A DNA stretch of 34,589 bases from Candidatus Moraniibacteriota bacterium (GTDB lineage Bacteria; Patescibacteriota; Minisyncoccia; CAIUEV01; JAHKAQ01). The stretch covers positions 1-34,589 of the forward strand of contig WJJX01000111.1 of NCBI GenBank assembly GCA_014729445.1, in the 5' to 3' direction. Of this stretch, positions 1 through 8,169 are shown piece after piece. The notes below the pieces were generated by a model that was not told the DNA's origin, searched no databases, and saw only the letters and a program-made list of their open reading frames with translations. Within the stretch, counting starts at the first letter, position 1. The number at the start of each line of letters is the position of its first letter. Position numbers and translations under genes: made by a program.

Positions 1-420
1 CCTGAGGGCCAAAAGGATGAAACAGACAAAGAGCCGATTATTCAGAAAATGACCGAAATCCGCGAAAAACTGACCAAAATACCAAAAGAAAGCCAAACAG
101 ACAAAGCTAAAACAAAGACAAAAACTGACGGCGCCGCTAAAAAGAAAAAACCAGCCGCCAAGATTAAATTTCCAAAAAGAAAAATCAACCTCGCTCAAAC
201 CAAAAAGATAATGTTTGAAAGACAGGAAGAATCCCTGATCAAAAAAATATCTTCAAACCCCAAAAATGATAAATCATACATTGAACTTGGTAAACTCTAT
301 CTTAAAGTCGAAAACCTTGAAGATGCCAAAGCCTCTTTTAAGCAGGCCTTGAAATTGAATAAAGGCAATTATGAAGCCAAAAAATTCCTAAAAGAAATCG
401 CTCAAAAATTAGAACTCTAA
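1..420 (+). CDS. TPR-repeat protein, 3' part (5' end outside window)
   Basis: The reading frame is open from base 1 to a TAA at 418-420, so the ATG at 49 is probably internal and the true start lies to the left. The visible part begins with a Lys/Ala-rich, low-complexity basic linker of about 60 residues. It ends in one clear tetratricopeptide unit with the pattern SYIELGKLYL...AKASFKQALKLN, followed by a capping helix. TPR units form helical hairpins that bind partner proteins. The protein's role cannot be told from this fragment. A basic linker before a TPR often follows a membrane anchor, but that part is not in the window. A tRNA gene and the rpsB operon follow on the same strand after 160 bases. 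Confidence 0.75.
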   Translation, partial: PEGQKDETDKEPIIQKMTEIREKLTKIPKESQTDKAKTKTKTDGAAKKKKPAAKIKFPKRKINLAQTKKIMFERQEESLIKKISSNPKNDKSYIELGKLYLKVENLEDAKASFKQALKLNKGNYEAKKFLKEIAQKLEL

Positions 421-489
421 ACTGATTTTACCTGTATTTGATTTGGACAAAATTTTTTGTTTTTATTATATTTAAAAATATTTTGAACT

Positions 490-517
490 AAGCTTGGATT
501 TTTCAATAAGCTTTTTT
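490..517 (+). terminator. weak AU-rich hairpin with T-run after the TPR gene
   Basis: AAGCTT at 490-495 pairs with AAGCTT at 508-513 across a 12-base loop, and a run of six T ends at 517. It sits 70 bases after the TPR stop codon. The stem is short and AU-rich, so terminator activity is uncertain. Confidence 0.3.
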
Positions 518-550
518 AAAGATTAGGCCCGCTTCGCGAGTGTAATCTTT
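518..550. repeat. imperfect inverted repeat upstream of tRNA-Thr
   Basis: AAAGATTA (518-525) is the reverse complement of TAATCTTT (543-550). The inner part folds further into CGC-TTC-GCG after two mismatches. This GC-richer core stands out in AT-rich spacer. It could be a bidirectional terminator or a processing site just ahead of the tRNA promoter region. A TATTAT at 561-566 is a possible -10 box for the tRNA. Confidence 0.4.
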
Positions 551-579
551 AAAATAATTTTATTATGGGTATTAAACTG

Positions 580-652
580 GCCGATGTAGCTCAGTTGGCA
601 GAGCACCACCATGGTAAGGTGTAGGTCAGCGGTTCAAATCCGCTCATCGGCT
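580..652 (+). tRNA. tRNA-Thr (anticodon GGT)
   Basis: A complete 73-base cloverleaf is visible. The acceptor stem is GCCGATG/CATCGGC, the D arm GCTC/GAGC, and the T arm AGCGG-TTCAAAT-CCGCT. The anticodon loop is ATGGTAA, giving anticodon GGT, which reads Thr ACC/ACU codons. Pair 27-43 is a C-U mismatch, and loop position 32 is A. The discriminator is T652, and CCA is not encoded, so the product depends on the cca gene found in this window. Confidence 0.93.
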
Positions 653-690
653 CAATTAATTAAGATTGAATTGGTCGGCCTTGGGAAAAC

Positions 691-720
691 TTGCTTTTTT
701 GGTCGATTTTATGCTAATTT
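691..720 (+). promoter_or_regulatory. sigma70-type promoter for rpsB
   Basis: A -35-like TTGCTT (691-696) and a -10-like TAATTT (715-720) are 18 bases apart. A TG sits one base before the -10 (extended -10). Transcription would start near 727, some 50 bases before the rpsB ATG. Confidence 0.45.
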
Positions 721-729
721 ATTTTATAA

Positions 730-752
730 GGGTTATGGGAACCCAGTTTTTT
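730..752 (+). terminator. hairpin plus T-run between tRNA-Thr and rpsB
   Basis: GGGTT (730-734) pairs with AACCC (740-744) over a 5-base loop, followed by six T (747-752). It has the form of an intrinsic terminator for the tRNA transcript. If the promoter at 691-720 is used, the hairpin instead lies at the extreme 5' end of the rpsB mRNA, where it could act in leader control. The sequence alone does not decide between these. Confidence 0.45.
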
Positions 753-776
753 AATTATTAAATAAAATTTAACTAA

Positions 777-1550
777 ATGAGCACAAGTCCAAGCAGCATT
801 CAACAAGAACCCGATCAACAAAAAGAATCCCCAGAGGAGCAATTACTAGAAGAGGGAACTCTTGAACTTATCAAAAAAGCAAAGGATAAAAAAATTGATT
901 TAGAGGATTTATTAAAAATGGGTGTTCATTTTGGTCATCAGAAATCAAAATGGAATCCTAAAATGAGAAAATTTATTTATACCATGAGAAACGGGGTAAG
1001 GATTTTTGATTTGGCAAAAACAAAAGAGGCGCTCATTGAGGCGACCGCTTTCATGAAAGAAAAAAAGGGAGACGGTCAAATCCTGTTTGTGGGAACCAAA
1101 AGACAGGCCAACGATATCGTTAAAACTGTGGCCAATTACTTGGACATGCCTTATGTTACCGAACGCTGGTTAGGCGGAACTTTGACTAATTTTAAGACTT
1201 TAAGATCGAGAATCGACAAATTGATTATGGTGGAAAAACTTCAAGAAAAAGGGGAATTGAAAAAATATACCAAAAAGGAACAAGGTGTTTTCAAAGAAAA
1301 ACTGGAAAAATTCAATAAAAGAATGGGCGGAATTAAAAATATGAAGGAATTACCAAAAGTTGTCTTTGTTGTCGATTTGATCTCCGATAAAATAGCCGTG
1401 GACGAGGCCAACAAGATGAACATTCCCGTGGTTGGTATTGCCGATGCGAATGCCGACCCGACCAAAGTGGACTTGGCTATTCCGGCTAACGACGATGCAG
1501 TGGGTTCAATAAAATTTATTTTAACCTATATAGCGGCTAATTTAAAATAA
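777..1550 (+). CDS. rpsB: 30S ribosomal protein S2
   Basis: This is ribosomal protein uS2 of the small subunit (257 aa). The family core starts at about residue 43 with LLKMGVHFGHQKSKWNPKM. It continues through the coiled-coil insert at about 150-185 and ends with the conserved VVFVVDLISDKIAVDEANKM and IPVVGIADANADP segments. About 42 residues precede the core and are Gln/Glu/Ser-rich, which is longer than the few residues seen in most bacterial S2. There is no Shine-Dalgarno motif; the ATG follows A/T-rich sequence. tsf follows after 86 bases, the usual rpsB-tsf order, and gyrB is third. A promoter and a leader hairpin lie just upstream. Confidence 0.97.
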   Translation: MSTSPSSIQQEPDQQKESPEEQLLEEGTLELIKKAKDKKIDLEDLLKMGVHFGHQKSKWNPKMRKFIYTMRNGVRIFDLAKTKEALIEATAFMKEKKGDGQILFVGTKRQANDIVKTVANYLDMPYVTERWLGGTLTNFKTLRSRIDKLIMVEKLQEKGELKKYTKKEQGVFKEKLEKFNKRMGGIKNMKELPKVVFVVDLISDKIAVDEANKMNIPVVGIADANADPTKVDLAIPANDDAVGSIKFILTYIAANLK

Positions 1551-1636
1551 AGAAGCCTTAAAATTAGACTCCTGATTTTGAGGAACAGCTTGGGCTTAAA
1601 GACCTTAACCTTAAATAATTCTAAACATATAAAACA

Positions 1637-2224
1637 ATGAAAATAGAGGCTAAAAAAATAAAGGAATTAAGAGATAAAACCGGGGTCAGTATTATGAAAT
1701 GCAAAGAAGCTTTGGAGGCGACCGACGGCGATTTGGAAAAAGCCGTTGAAGAGCTTAGAAAAAAGGGCGAGAAAACCGCTCAAAAAAAAGCAGACCGAGA
1801 AACCAAAGAAGGCGTTATAGGCTCCTACGTTCACAACAACGGCAAACTTGCCGCTATGGTTAAACTTTACTGCGAAACTGATTTCGTTGCACGAAATCAG
1901 GATTTTATTGCTCTAGCTAAAGATCTTGCCATGCAGGTGGCCGCCACTAATCCTTTATACATAAATCCTTCTGAGTTTCCCGAAGCAACAATCGAAAATG
2001 AGAAACAAATTGAAAGAGAGGCTTTGAAAAAAGAAGGTAAACCCGATGAAATTATCGAAAAAATTCTCAAAGGTAAAATCAAAAAATTCAAAGAAGAAAA
2101 TTCTCTTTTAAAACAAGCTTTTATCAAAAATCCCGAAATAATCATTGAAGACTTAATTAACGATTCCATAAGTAAACTGGGCGAAAACATCAAAATCGAA
2201 GAGATAAAAAGATTCGAGGTGTAG
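1637..2224 (+). CDS. tsf: elongation factor Ts
   Basis: This is the guanine nucleotide exchange factor for EF-Tu (195 aa). The N-terminal UBA-like domain is at about 1-50 (KIKELRDKTGVSIMKCKEAL). It is followed by the core with ETDFVARN at about 80-87, where the Asp-Phe pair reaches the EF-Tu magnesium site in known structures. The length is close to the short, single-half-core form known from Thermus rather than the E. coli form of about 283 aa. The gene ends with TAG, 20 bases before gyrB, and sits directly after rpsB. No Shine-Dalgarno is visible; the start is preceded by ATATAAAACA. Confidence 0.96.
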   Translation: MKIEAKKIKELRDKTGVSIMKCKEALEATDGDLEKAVEELRKKGEKTAQKKADRETKEGVIGSYVHNNGKLAAMVKLYCETDFVARNQDFIALAKDLAMQVAATNPLYINPSEFPEATIENEKQIEREALKKEGKPDEIIEKILKGKIKKFKEENSLLKQAFIKNPEIIIEDLINDSISKLGENIKIEEIKRFEV

Positions 2225-2244
2225 TTCAATAAATAAACAAAAAC

Positions 2245-4245
2245 ATGAAACACAATGAATACAGCGCAAAACAGATTCAGGTATTAGAAGGACTGGAGCC
2301 GGTTAGGAAGAGACCCGGTATGTATATCGGCGGAACGGGATTGGAGGGATTACACCATTTAATTTGGGAGGTGGTTAATAATTCCATAGATGAAGCGATG
2401 GCGGGTTATTGCGATCATGTAACAGTCGAACTCTTAAAGGATCAATGGATTAGAGTTTCGGACAATGGTCGGGGTATTCCGGTCGAAGTCCATGAAAAAA
2501 CCAAAAAATCGACTTTGGAAACAGTAATGACCATTCTCCATGCCGGCGGAAAATTCGACAAAGGAGGCTACAAGGTATCAGGAGGATTACATGGCGTGGG
2601 CGTTTCTGTGGTAAATGCGCTATCAAAATGGATGCGAGTTGAAGTAAAACGAGACGGCTGGCTATGGAGCCAGGAATATATAAGAGGGCTTCCCAAGAGC
2701 GAAATCCAAAAAGAGAAAAAGGCCGCCGGAACCGGAACGGTAACCATATTTGATCCTGATCCGGATATTTTCCCTAAAATAAAATGGAAAAAAAGTAAAA
2801 TCCTGGAATATTTAAGACACCAAGCTTATCTAACTAAATGAGTTAGAATAACCATTATAGACAAAAGAAAAGATCTTGCGATCAAAAATTTTTCGGGCAG
2901 GGTTTACGAATTTTATTTTGAAGGGGGAATTATCGACTATGTTAAACATATCAATCTAAACCAAAATATAGTAAATGAATTCCCTGTTTACATAAACAAA
3001 CAATTCGACAAAGACAGCGTGCAAGTGGAAGTGGCTATTCAATATAATGAAAGCCTGAAAGAAAAACTCTACGCCTTTACCAATAATATTTATAACCCCG
3101 GCGGAGGCACGCATGTTATAGGTTTTAGAATGGCTTTGACGAGAACCCTCAATGAGTACGGGAAAAAACAAGGCTTTATCAAAAAAAAGGAAGATATGTT
3201 GACTTCGGAGGATCTAAGTGAAGGATTAAGCGCGGTGATTTCGGTTAAAATGTCTCAAGCGCCTCAATTTGAAGGCCAAACTAAAGACAAGCTGGGCAAT
3301 CCGGAAATCAAAGGAACCGTATTTAGTGCAGTTAAGGAGGGCCTTGGCTATTATCTTGAGGAAAATCCTAACGACGCCAAAAAAATCTTTCAAAAATGCG
3401 CGCTGGCGGCAAAAGCCAGATTGGCGGCAAAAGCGGCCAGAGATTCGGTTATCCGCAAAGGAGCCCTGGACGGACTGTCTCTTCCCGGAAAACTGGCCGA
3501 CTGTTCCAGTCGAAAACCCGAAGAATGTGAAATCTATATAGTAGAGGGAGACTCGGCCGGAGGATCGGCCAAGCAAGGGCGAGACAGGAAATTCCAGGCT
3601 ATTTTACCGGTTTTTGGAAAAATGTTAAATGTGGAAAAATCCAGAATCGACAAGGTCATAAAAAACGATAAACTGCAACCGTTGATTATTGCTCTCGGAA
3701 CCAGCATCGGTGAGACTTTTGATATTGAAAAATTAAGGTATCATAGAATCATTTTAATGTCGGACGCCGATGTGGACGGTGCTCATATAAGAACATTAAT
3801 GCTGACTTTTTTTTATAGATATTACAGGGATTTAATCTCAAGCGGGCATATCTATATTGCCCAGCCCCCTTTATATCGAGTTCAAAAGGGCAAAAAAATC
3901 GAATACGCTTATAATGAAGACGACTTAAAGGAAATCATTGAAGAGATGGGAACCGAGAGCTTAACACAAAAAGCCGACAATATCGACGTTAACAAAGAAG
4001 AAGACAAAGAAAAATTAAAGAAAAGCGGTATCGTGGTTTCCCGATTTAAAGGTTTGGGAGAAATGAATCCGGAGCAGCTTTGGGAAACCACTATGAATCC
4101 CCAAAATCGAATTCTATTAAAAGTCAGTATCGAGGATGCCGAAGAAGCGGATCGCATTTTTAACATTTTAATGGGCAGTGAAGTGGATCCGAGAAGACGT
4201 TTTATTCAAAACCACGCAAAATCAGTTCAAAATTTAGATATTTAA
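2245..4245 (+). CDS. gyrB: DNA gyrase subunit B with one in-frame TGA (Gly position)
   Basis: This is the ATPase and TOPRIM subunit of type IIA DNA gyrase. The frame runs from ATG 2245 to TAA 4243 (666 codons), interrupted only by TGA at 2839-2841 (codon 199). GHKL ATPase motifs are present: NNSIDEAMAGY near 46-56, DNGRGIPVEVH near 73-83, and GGLHGVGVSVVNALS near 112-126. TOPRIM motifs lie after the TGA: EGDSAGGSAKQGRDR, DADVDGAHIRT and RFKGLGEMNPEQLW. The TGA falls in YLTK-stop-VRITIIDKR, where GyrB from B. subtilis has FLTKGVNITIEDKR. It therefore replaces a conserved Gly, a single-base change from GGA. The frame and the homology are intact on both sides. It could be a sequence error, a strain variant or true readthrough. 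A split gene is unlikely because GyrB is essential and the second half has no good start. Confidence 0.9.
2839..2841 (+). other. gyrB: in-frame TGA within gyrB
   Basis: The TGA is codon 199, in the context AAA-TGA-GTT, at a position that is Gly in GyrB proteins. It is the only internal stop in any conserved gene of the window. TGA is the terminal stop of six other genes here, so a genome-wide UGA-to-Gly code is not supported. Confidence 0.9.
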
Positions 4246-4246
4246 T

Positions 4247-5323
4247 TTAACCTCCTCTATTCATCGCAATTCCTATCGCCACCGCTAATTCATACTGAAA
4301 ACTTCGAATAATCGATTCCTGATCCCTGGAAAAACTGATTTGACTCCAGGGATCTCCATCCACAACCATAAGTCCGGTTTCCTTCTTTAAAAATTCTTCA
4401 AAACCTTTCAGTTTTGAAGTTCCGCCTACTGTGAGTACTTTTTGAACCGGGGTCGAGGAATTTTTTTGATTATAGGCCTTAATAACTCTTTTAAGTTCAT
4501 CGACAATTCTTCCAACCACTGGACTTATAAGCTCGGTTAAGCGAGGATCGCTTAATCCGCCTTCTTTTTTTAGCGCTTCGCTTCTTACGATATCAACGCC
4601 CAGCCCCCGAGCAATCGCATTGGTGATATCTCCCCCTCCAACGTCCACATTCCTGGTGGCCCGAAGAGAACCACTTACCGCTACAAGAATATTGCAAATT
4701 CTTGATCCGATATCCAGGATGGCCACGGCGTTATTCATTTCTTGCGGGCCAACGAGGCATCGAATAAGAGAAAAATTTTCCGGCTCAATGCTTCCCAAAT
4801 TTAATTTGGAATCTTTAGCTATTGTTTCATATTTTTGAATGGTATCGTTGGCTATCGCCATCAACAAAATTTTCATCTGGCCGCTGTCGTTTATTTCAAA
4901 GGACTTTTTATCCCCGGACCTGGCTTTTAAAAGCTCCCAGCCCAAGGTCACTTCGCCCAGGGGAACCGGAATAAATTTCACCGCCTCCCTTTTGATTAAC
5001 TCGGGTATTTGTTCAGGATTAGCTCTTGGAATGTTAATAAAGGATATAAAACTGGAAAAATTGGGCACACTGAAAGACGCGTCCCTGCAATCGATATTGC
5101 TTTTTTTTAAGGCAAATTTCAAAATTTTGGAAATTTGTTTTCCAGCGATAATTTGATTGCTGGTCTGAATCGAACCCTTTTTGAGCCTGGCAATGGTAAA
5201 ATTTTTTAAAACCGGGGTTCTTGACCGCAAGTCCAGATGAACAGCCTTAATCGAGGATGTTCCCACATCTATCCCTACTGACTCCAGTTTCCCCTTTTCG
5301 AAAACTTTTTGGAATAAACCCAT
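4247..5323 (-). CDS. pilM: type IV pilus assembly protein PilM (actin-like ATPase)
   Basis: This is a PilM-family protein, an FtsA/actin-like ATPase. In type IV pilus machines PilM sits on the cytoplasmic face and binds the N-terminal tail of PilN. The N-terminal phosphate-binding loop reads SVGIDVGTSSIKAVHL (about 14-29). The second actin-like motif is VAILDIGSRICNILVAVSG, and the adenosine motif is KVLTVGGTSKLKGF near the C-terminus. I place the start at ATG 5323 (MGLFQKVFEKG, 358 aa). An upstream ATG at 5374 would add 17 residues unlike the family. A clear promoter lies at 5389-5417. No pilN, pilO or pilQ is adjacent. The gene just upstream encodes a single-pass membrane protein that could be its partner. 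The gene ends head to head with gyrB, one base apart. Confidence 0.88.
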   Translation of the reverse strand: MGLFQKVFEKGKLESVGIDVGTSSIKAVHLDLRSRTPVLKNFTIARLKKGSIQTSNQIIAGKQISKILKFALKKSNIDCRDASFSVPNFSSFISFINIPRANPEQIPELIKREAVKFIPVPLGEVTLGWELLKARSGDKKSFEINDSGQMKILLMAIANDTIQKYETIAKDSKLNLGSIEPENFSLIRCLVGPQEMNNAVAILDIGSRICNILVAVSGSLRATRNVDVGGGDITNAIARGLGVDIVRSEALKKEGGLSDPRLTELISPVVGRIVDELKRVIKAYNQKNSSTPVQKVLTVGGTSKLKGFEEFLKKETGLMVVDGDPWSQISFSRDQESIIRSFQYELAVAIGIAMNRGG

Positions 5324-5388
5324 TATTATATTTGTTTTTATCTCTAAAGATGTTTGGAATTTTAGACTAAACAAAACCCCATTATTCT

Positions 5389-5417
5389 ATTATATCTTAT
5401 GTGGGGGGAGGCTTCAA
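5389..5417 (-). promoter_or_regulatory. sigma70 promoter for pilM
   Basis: On the minus strand, TTGAAG (5417-5412) and TATAAT (5394-5389) are separated by exactly 17 bases. The -35 overlaps the TGA stop of the upstream gene. Transcription would start near 5382, giving a leader of about 58 bases before ATG 5323. Confidence 0.7.
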
Positions 5418-6421
5418 ATATTTATTTTTGCCAGGCTGTTTCGCTCTTTTATTTCCTGAATCAAATTTTCGATTTCAACTTCTTGAACCTGGATATTTTC
5501 AAGTTTTTTTTGATATTCCTCGATAAGCTTTTCGTCAAATTTTTCCTTGGCCTCAATAAATTCCGCAAAGGCGGTATCAGCTTCATTGGCTATTTGAAGT
5601 TCCAACTCCAAAACCTCGTTTTGCGATTTTGAATCTTTATTAACTGCTGTCTCTTTTCTTTTTTGCAAAAAAGAAATTTGCCTGTGGGTAAAGATTTCAA
5701 AAGAATTAAGCAAATCAGCAACAATCGTCTTTATTTCTCTGGTGTTTTCAGTATTGGCCGGAAGCTCTTCTATATTTTGCCTGATTTCCGCAAATATGGG
5801 CAGCCGGCGGTTGATTAGCTCAATAGACCGCTCAAAATCCTCCGGACTGGAAAGTGTTTGAGGAAAAGAAATATTGTTTGTGGCTGATTCCAGTTTTTCA
5901 AGCAGCGGCGTCATTTCGATCAATAAATTGTTTAAACTTTCATAATCCCTGCTTATATCCTCAACTGAAAGATAATAATTCTCGATTTTTTCGGACAAAA
6001 GCTTGAGGTTTTGCTCTCGGCTGAAATCTATATTCTTATTTTTTTCGATTATTAAGGCCTGAAGACTCGCCGCAATCGCTTTGGATTGTTCTTTGGAGCC
6101 TTCGTTGTTAACCGCTTCCTGGTTTGATTTGCTCGCCAAACTCAAACCTTTAAAATTAGAGTTTACATCCTCTCTGAATAGACCGACTTTTGCTTTAACC
6201 TCCCGATAATCCTTCTCTCTTTTTTCCACATAGCCTTCCCCGGCGGGAATTAATTTCTTGGAATAAACAATAAAAACAGCCAAAATCAGAATAAAAAACA
6301 GGCTGAAGGTAAAAATGAATATGCCTTTCTTATCCTTTAATCGCTTAGAGACCCTTTTGAAAATTTGACCCAAGCCAAGAAACGGTTTTGATTTCGATTT
6401 TTTAAAATCTTTTTTCTCCAT
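5414..6421 (-). CDS. single-pass membrane protein with long coiled coil, unknown
   Basis: I do not recognise this 335-aa protein. It has a basic cytoplasmic N-terminus (about 1-32, Lys/Arg-rich) and one transmembrane helix at about 33-53 (IFIFTFSLFFILILAVFIVY). The rest is highly charged and helical, with predicted coiled-coil stretches (for example 85-190 and 250-325, the latter rich in Glu). It lies immediately upstream of pilM on the same strand. A short cytoplasmic tail, one membrane helix and an extracytoplasmic coiled coil is also the topology of PilN/PilO. A functional link to PilM is therefore possible, but I see no PilN INLLP-type motif. The gene ends in TGA, and the pilM promoter overlaps its end. 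It starts at ATG 6421 with no Shine-Dalgarno. Confidence 0.8.
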   Translation of the reverse strand: MEKKDFKKSKSKPFLGLGQIFKRVSKRLKDKKGIFIFTFSLFFILILAVFIVYSKKLIPAGEGYVEKREKDYREVKAKVGLFREDVNSNFKGLSLASKSNQEAVNNEGSKEQSKAIAASLQALIIEKNKNIDFSREQNLKLLSEKIENYYLSVEDISRDYESLNNLLIEMTPLLEKLESATNNISFPQTLSSPEDFERSIELINRRLPIFAEIRQNIEELPANTENTREIKTIVADLLNSFEIFTHRQISFLQKRKETAVNKDSKSQNEVLELELQIANEADTAFAEFIEAKEKFDEKLIEEYQKKLENIQVQEVEIENLIQEIKERNSLAKINI

Positions 6422-6461
6422 TTTTTTGAAATTTATTTCAAGGATTCTTTGCGCCTTATAA

Positions 6462-7190
6462 TTAGTCTTTTCCCATGGCCTCCTGTTTTAACCGGGGCGG
6501 CATTTTTTCAATTGCGTATCTTAAGGCGGTTCTGGGCATATCTTTTTTATTCTCAAGAATAAAACGAAAAACCTGCCCGGGCTTATAATAGTAAGCGGAT
6601 TTAAGCATCCAGCCGTATCCTTTTTGAACTAAATCCTCCTTATCTTTAAGCAGTTTTTGAGCAATTTCAAATATATCCTTTAAATTCTGCCTCTTGGAAT
6701 AAAATTCCCGGGAATGGCTGATGAAACTCACGGCCGCAGCTCTTCTGGTCCACAGATTCCCGGAATCGGTCCAGGATTTAATCCTTTTGTTTAACTTGGG
6801 ATATTGCTTGAGCATCGGATGAATAACCTTCGAACAGAAATCATCGTCTTTGGCCCAATTATCTATATATTGATTGAGCCAATCTTCAAACAGAGAAATC
6901 TCTTTTGCCTTAAATCTTTCAAGAATTCCAGCGGTCCATTGAATGGCAATGGTCGCCTCCTCATTATAACCTGATTTGAATAATTTTTCTATCAGCTTAA
7001 TCTGTTCTTCTTTCTGCAAGTATTTTATGTTCTTAAAATGTTTTCGGGCAATTTTTCGAACAATCGGCGTCCTTATTCCGCGGCATTTAATTTTTTCCTT
7101 AAAAAATTTTTGGTTTTGCCTTTTATAAGTTAAATCAAGATTTTGATCCAGGTCTTTTCTAATTCGACTGATAATCCCATTAAAATCCAT
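6462..7190 (-). CDS. DNA alkylation repair protein, AlkD-like
   Basis: This is a 242-aa all-helical HEAT-like repeat protein of the AlkD/AlkC family (DNA alkylation repair enzyme). AlkD members remove positively charged alkylated bases such as 3- and 7-methylpurines. Family signatures are visible: WAKDDDFCSKVIHPML near the middle, NLWTRRAAAVSFI, DLVQKGYGWMLKSA, and the C-terminal MPRTALRYAIEKMPP. The catalytic-region Trp and Asp are plausible in NWAKDDD and NLWTRR, but I cannot assign them exactly. The start MDFNGIISRIRKDLD fits family N-termini. It lies between the coiled-coil gene and tRNA-Arg, 40 bases upstream of the former, and may share its transcript. Confidence 0.88.
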   Translation of the reverse strand: MDFNGIISRIRKDLDQNLDLTYKRQNQKFFKEKIKCRGIRTPIVRKIARKHFKNIKYLQKEEQIKLIEKLFKSGYNEEATIAIQWTAGILERFKAKEISLFEDWLNQYIDNWAKDDDFCSKVIHPMLKQYPKLNKRIKSWTDSGNLWTRRAAAVSFISHSREFYSKRQNLKDIFEIAQKLLKDKEDLVQKGYGWMLKSAYYYKPGQVFRFILENKKDMPRTALRYAIEKMPPRLKQEAMGKD

Positions 7191-7217
7191 TTGAATAGCT
7201 TTAATTAAATTTTTTTG

Positions 7218-7290
7218 CGCGCCCGGCAGGAGTCGAACCTACAACCCCTTGGTCCGAAGCCAAGTGCTCTATCCATTGAGCCACGGGCGC
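7218..7290 (-). tRNA. tRNA-Arg (anticodon TCG)
   Basis: On the minus strand a 73-base cloverleaf begins GCGCCCG and closes with CGGGCGC. The anticodon arm is CTTGG-CTTCGGA-CCAAG, giving anticodon TCG (Arg CGN). The T loop is GTTCGACTC-like, and the discriminator is G. No CCA is encoded; the 3' flank is C followed by an A-run. Confidence 0.93.
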
Positions 7291-7503
7291 TTATTTTAAC
7301 TTAAACATGACTTATTTGGATTTTCAAGTAAATCTTTGGTCGAATTTATTTAATATTACCATAAATATTGATTTTTTTCCATTTTTTTATTAAACTTTGA
7401 CTGGATGAGCTCATGTTAAGTTTTTCAAACGGAATTCAAAATTTTCATTATAAAGCCTAAAAATGAACTTAATATGCGTTAAATAATAAGTAAATAAGGA
7501 GGA

Positions 7504-8169
7504 ATGCATATATTAATTGTGGAAGACGAAAATAAAATTCTAAATTATTTAAAATCTTCTTTGAAAGCGGAAATGTTTTCTGTTGATTCGACCAATAACG
7601 GGACGGACGGCCTTTTTTTAGCCAGGACTAATCATTATGATTTGATCGTCCTTGATAAAAACCTGCCTAAGATGAGCGGGGATCAGGTTTGCAAAGAGAT
7701 CAGACGGAAGGGCATTAACACCCCGATCATCTTTTTAACCGGCGAGGATACGCTTGAAGATAAACTGACCTCTTTTAATATCGGAGCTGATGACTATTTA
7801 ACCAAACCCTATTCTTTTGATGAGCTTCTGGCCAGAATTAAGGCTTTGTTGAGAAGACCTCGGGGAATTGAAAAAAACAAAATCAAAATCGGCGATCTGT
7901 TGATTGACAGAAATAAGTTCAAGGTAACAAGAAATAACAAGGATCTAAGACTTACCAGAAAAGAGTTCAATTTATTACTGTGTCTGGCCAGCAGCAGGGG
8001 CAATGTTGTAAGTCGGGGTAAAATTTTGGAAACCGTTTGGGACATGCATGCGGATCCTTTTTCCAATACAATTGAATCTCATATTTTAAGTCTTCGAAAA
8101 AAGGTTGACCCCAAGAAAAAACTTATTAAAACAATTCCCGGACGGGGTTATATGATTGAAGCTGCTTAG
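7504..8169 (+). CDS. OmpR/PhoB-family response regulator (orphan)
   Basis: This is a DNA-binding two-component response regulator (221 aa). The receiver domain is at about 1-118. It has acidic residues E7/D8, phospho-acceptor D51 in LIVLDKNLP, switch T79 in IFLTG and K101 in LTKPYSFDELLARI. A winged-helix output domain follows at about 127-220 (LTRKEFNLLLCL, NTIESHILSLRKKV, IKTIPGRGYMI). No histidine kinase gene is near. It is the only + strand gene between 4.2 and 13.3 kb. AAGGAGG lies only one base before the ATG, too close for normal pairing, yet the family N-terminus fits this start well. Its TAG overlaps the stop of the convergent pilin gene by four bases. Confidence 0.92.
   Translation: MHILIVEDENKILNYLKSSLKAEMFSVDSTNNGTDGLFLARTNHYDLIVLDKNLPKMSGDQVCKEIRRKGINTPIIFLTGEDTLEDKLTSFNIGADDYLTKPYSFDELLARIKALLRRPRGIEKNKIKIGDLLIDRNKFKVTRNNKDLRLTRKEFNLLLCLASSRGNVVSRGKILETVWDMHADPFSNTIESHILSLRKKVDPKKKLIKTIPGRGYMIEAA

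Noticed and set aside
2245..4245. Genome-wide UGA-to-glycine code (as in SR1 and Gracilibacteria)
   Set aside because: Six other genes here end in TGA. No other conserved gene has an internal TGA. Readthrough at 14534 would push 40 unlikely codons into scpA. Glycine is otherwise written GGN throughout.
3019..4245. Second half of gyrB as an independent gene starting at GTG 3019
   Set aside because: The GTG is a normal internal Val codon, homology runs continuously across 2842-3018, and there is no ribosome site or promoter there.
5324..5374. ATG at 5374 as the pilM start
   Set aside because: PilM proteins begin close to the MGLF-type segment at 5323. The extra residues look like translated leader after the promoter.
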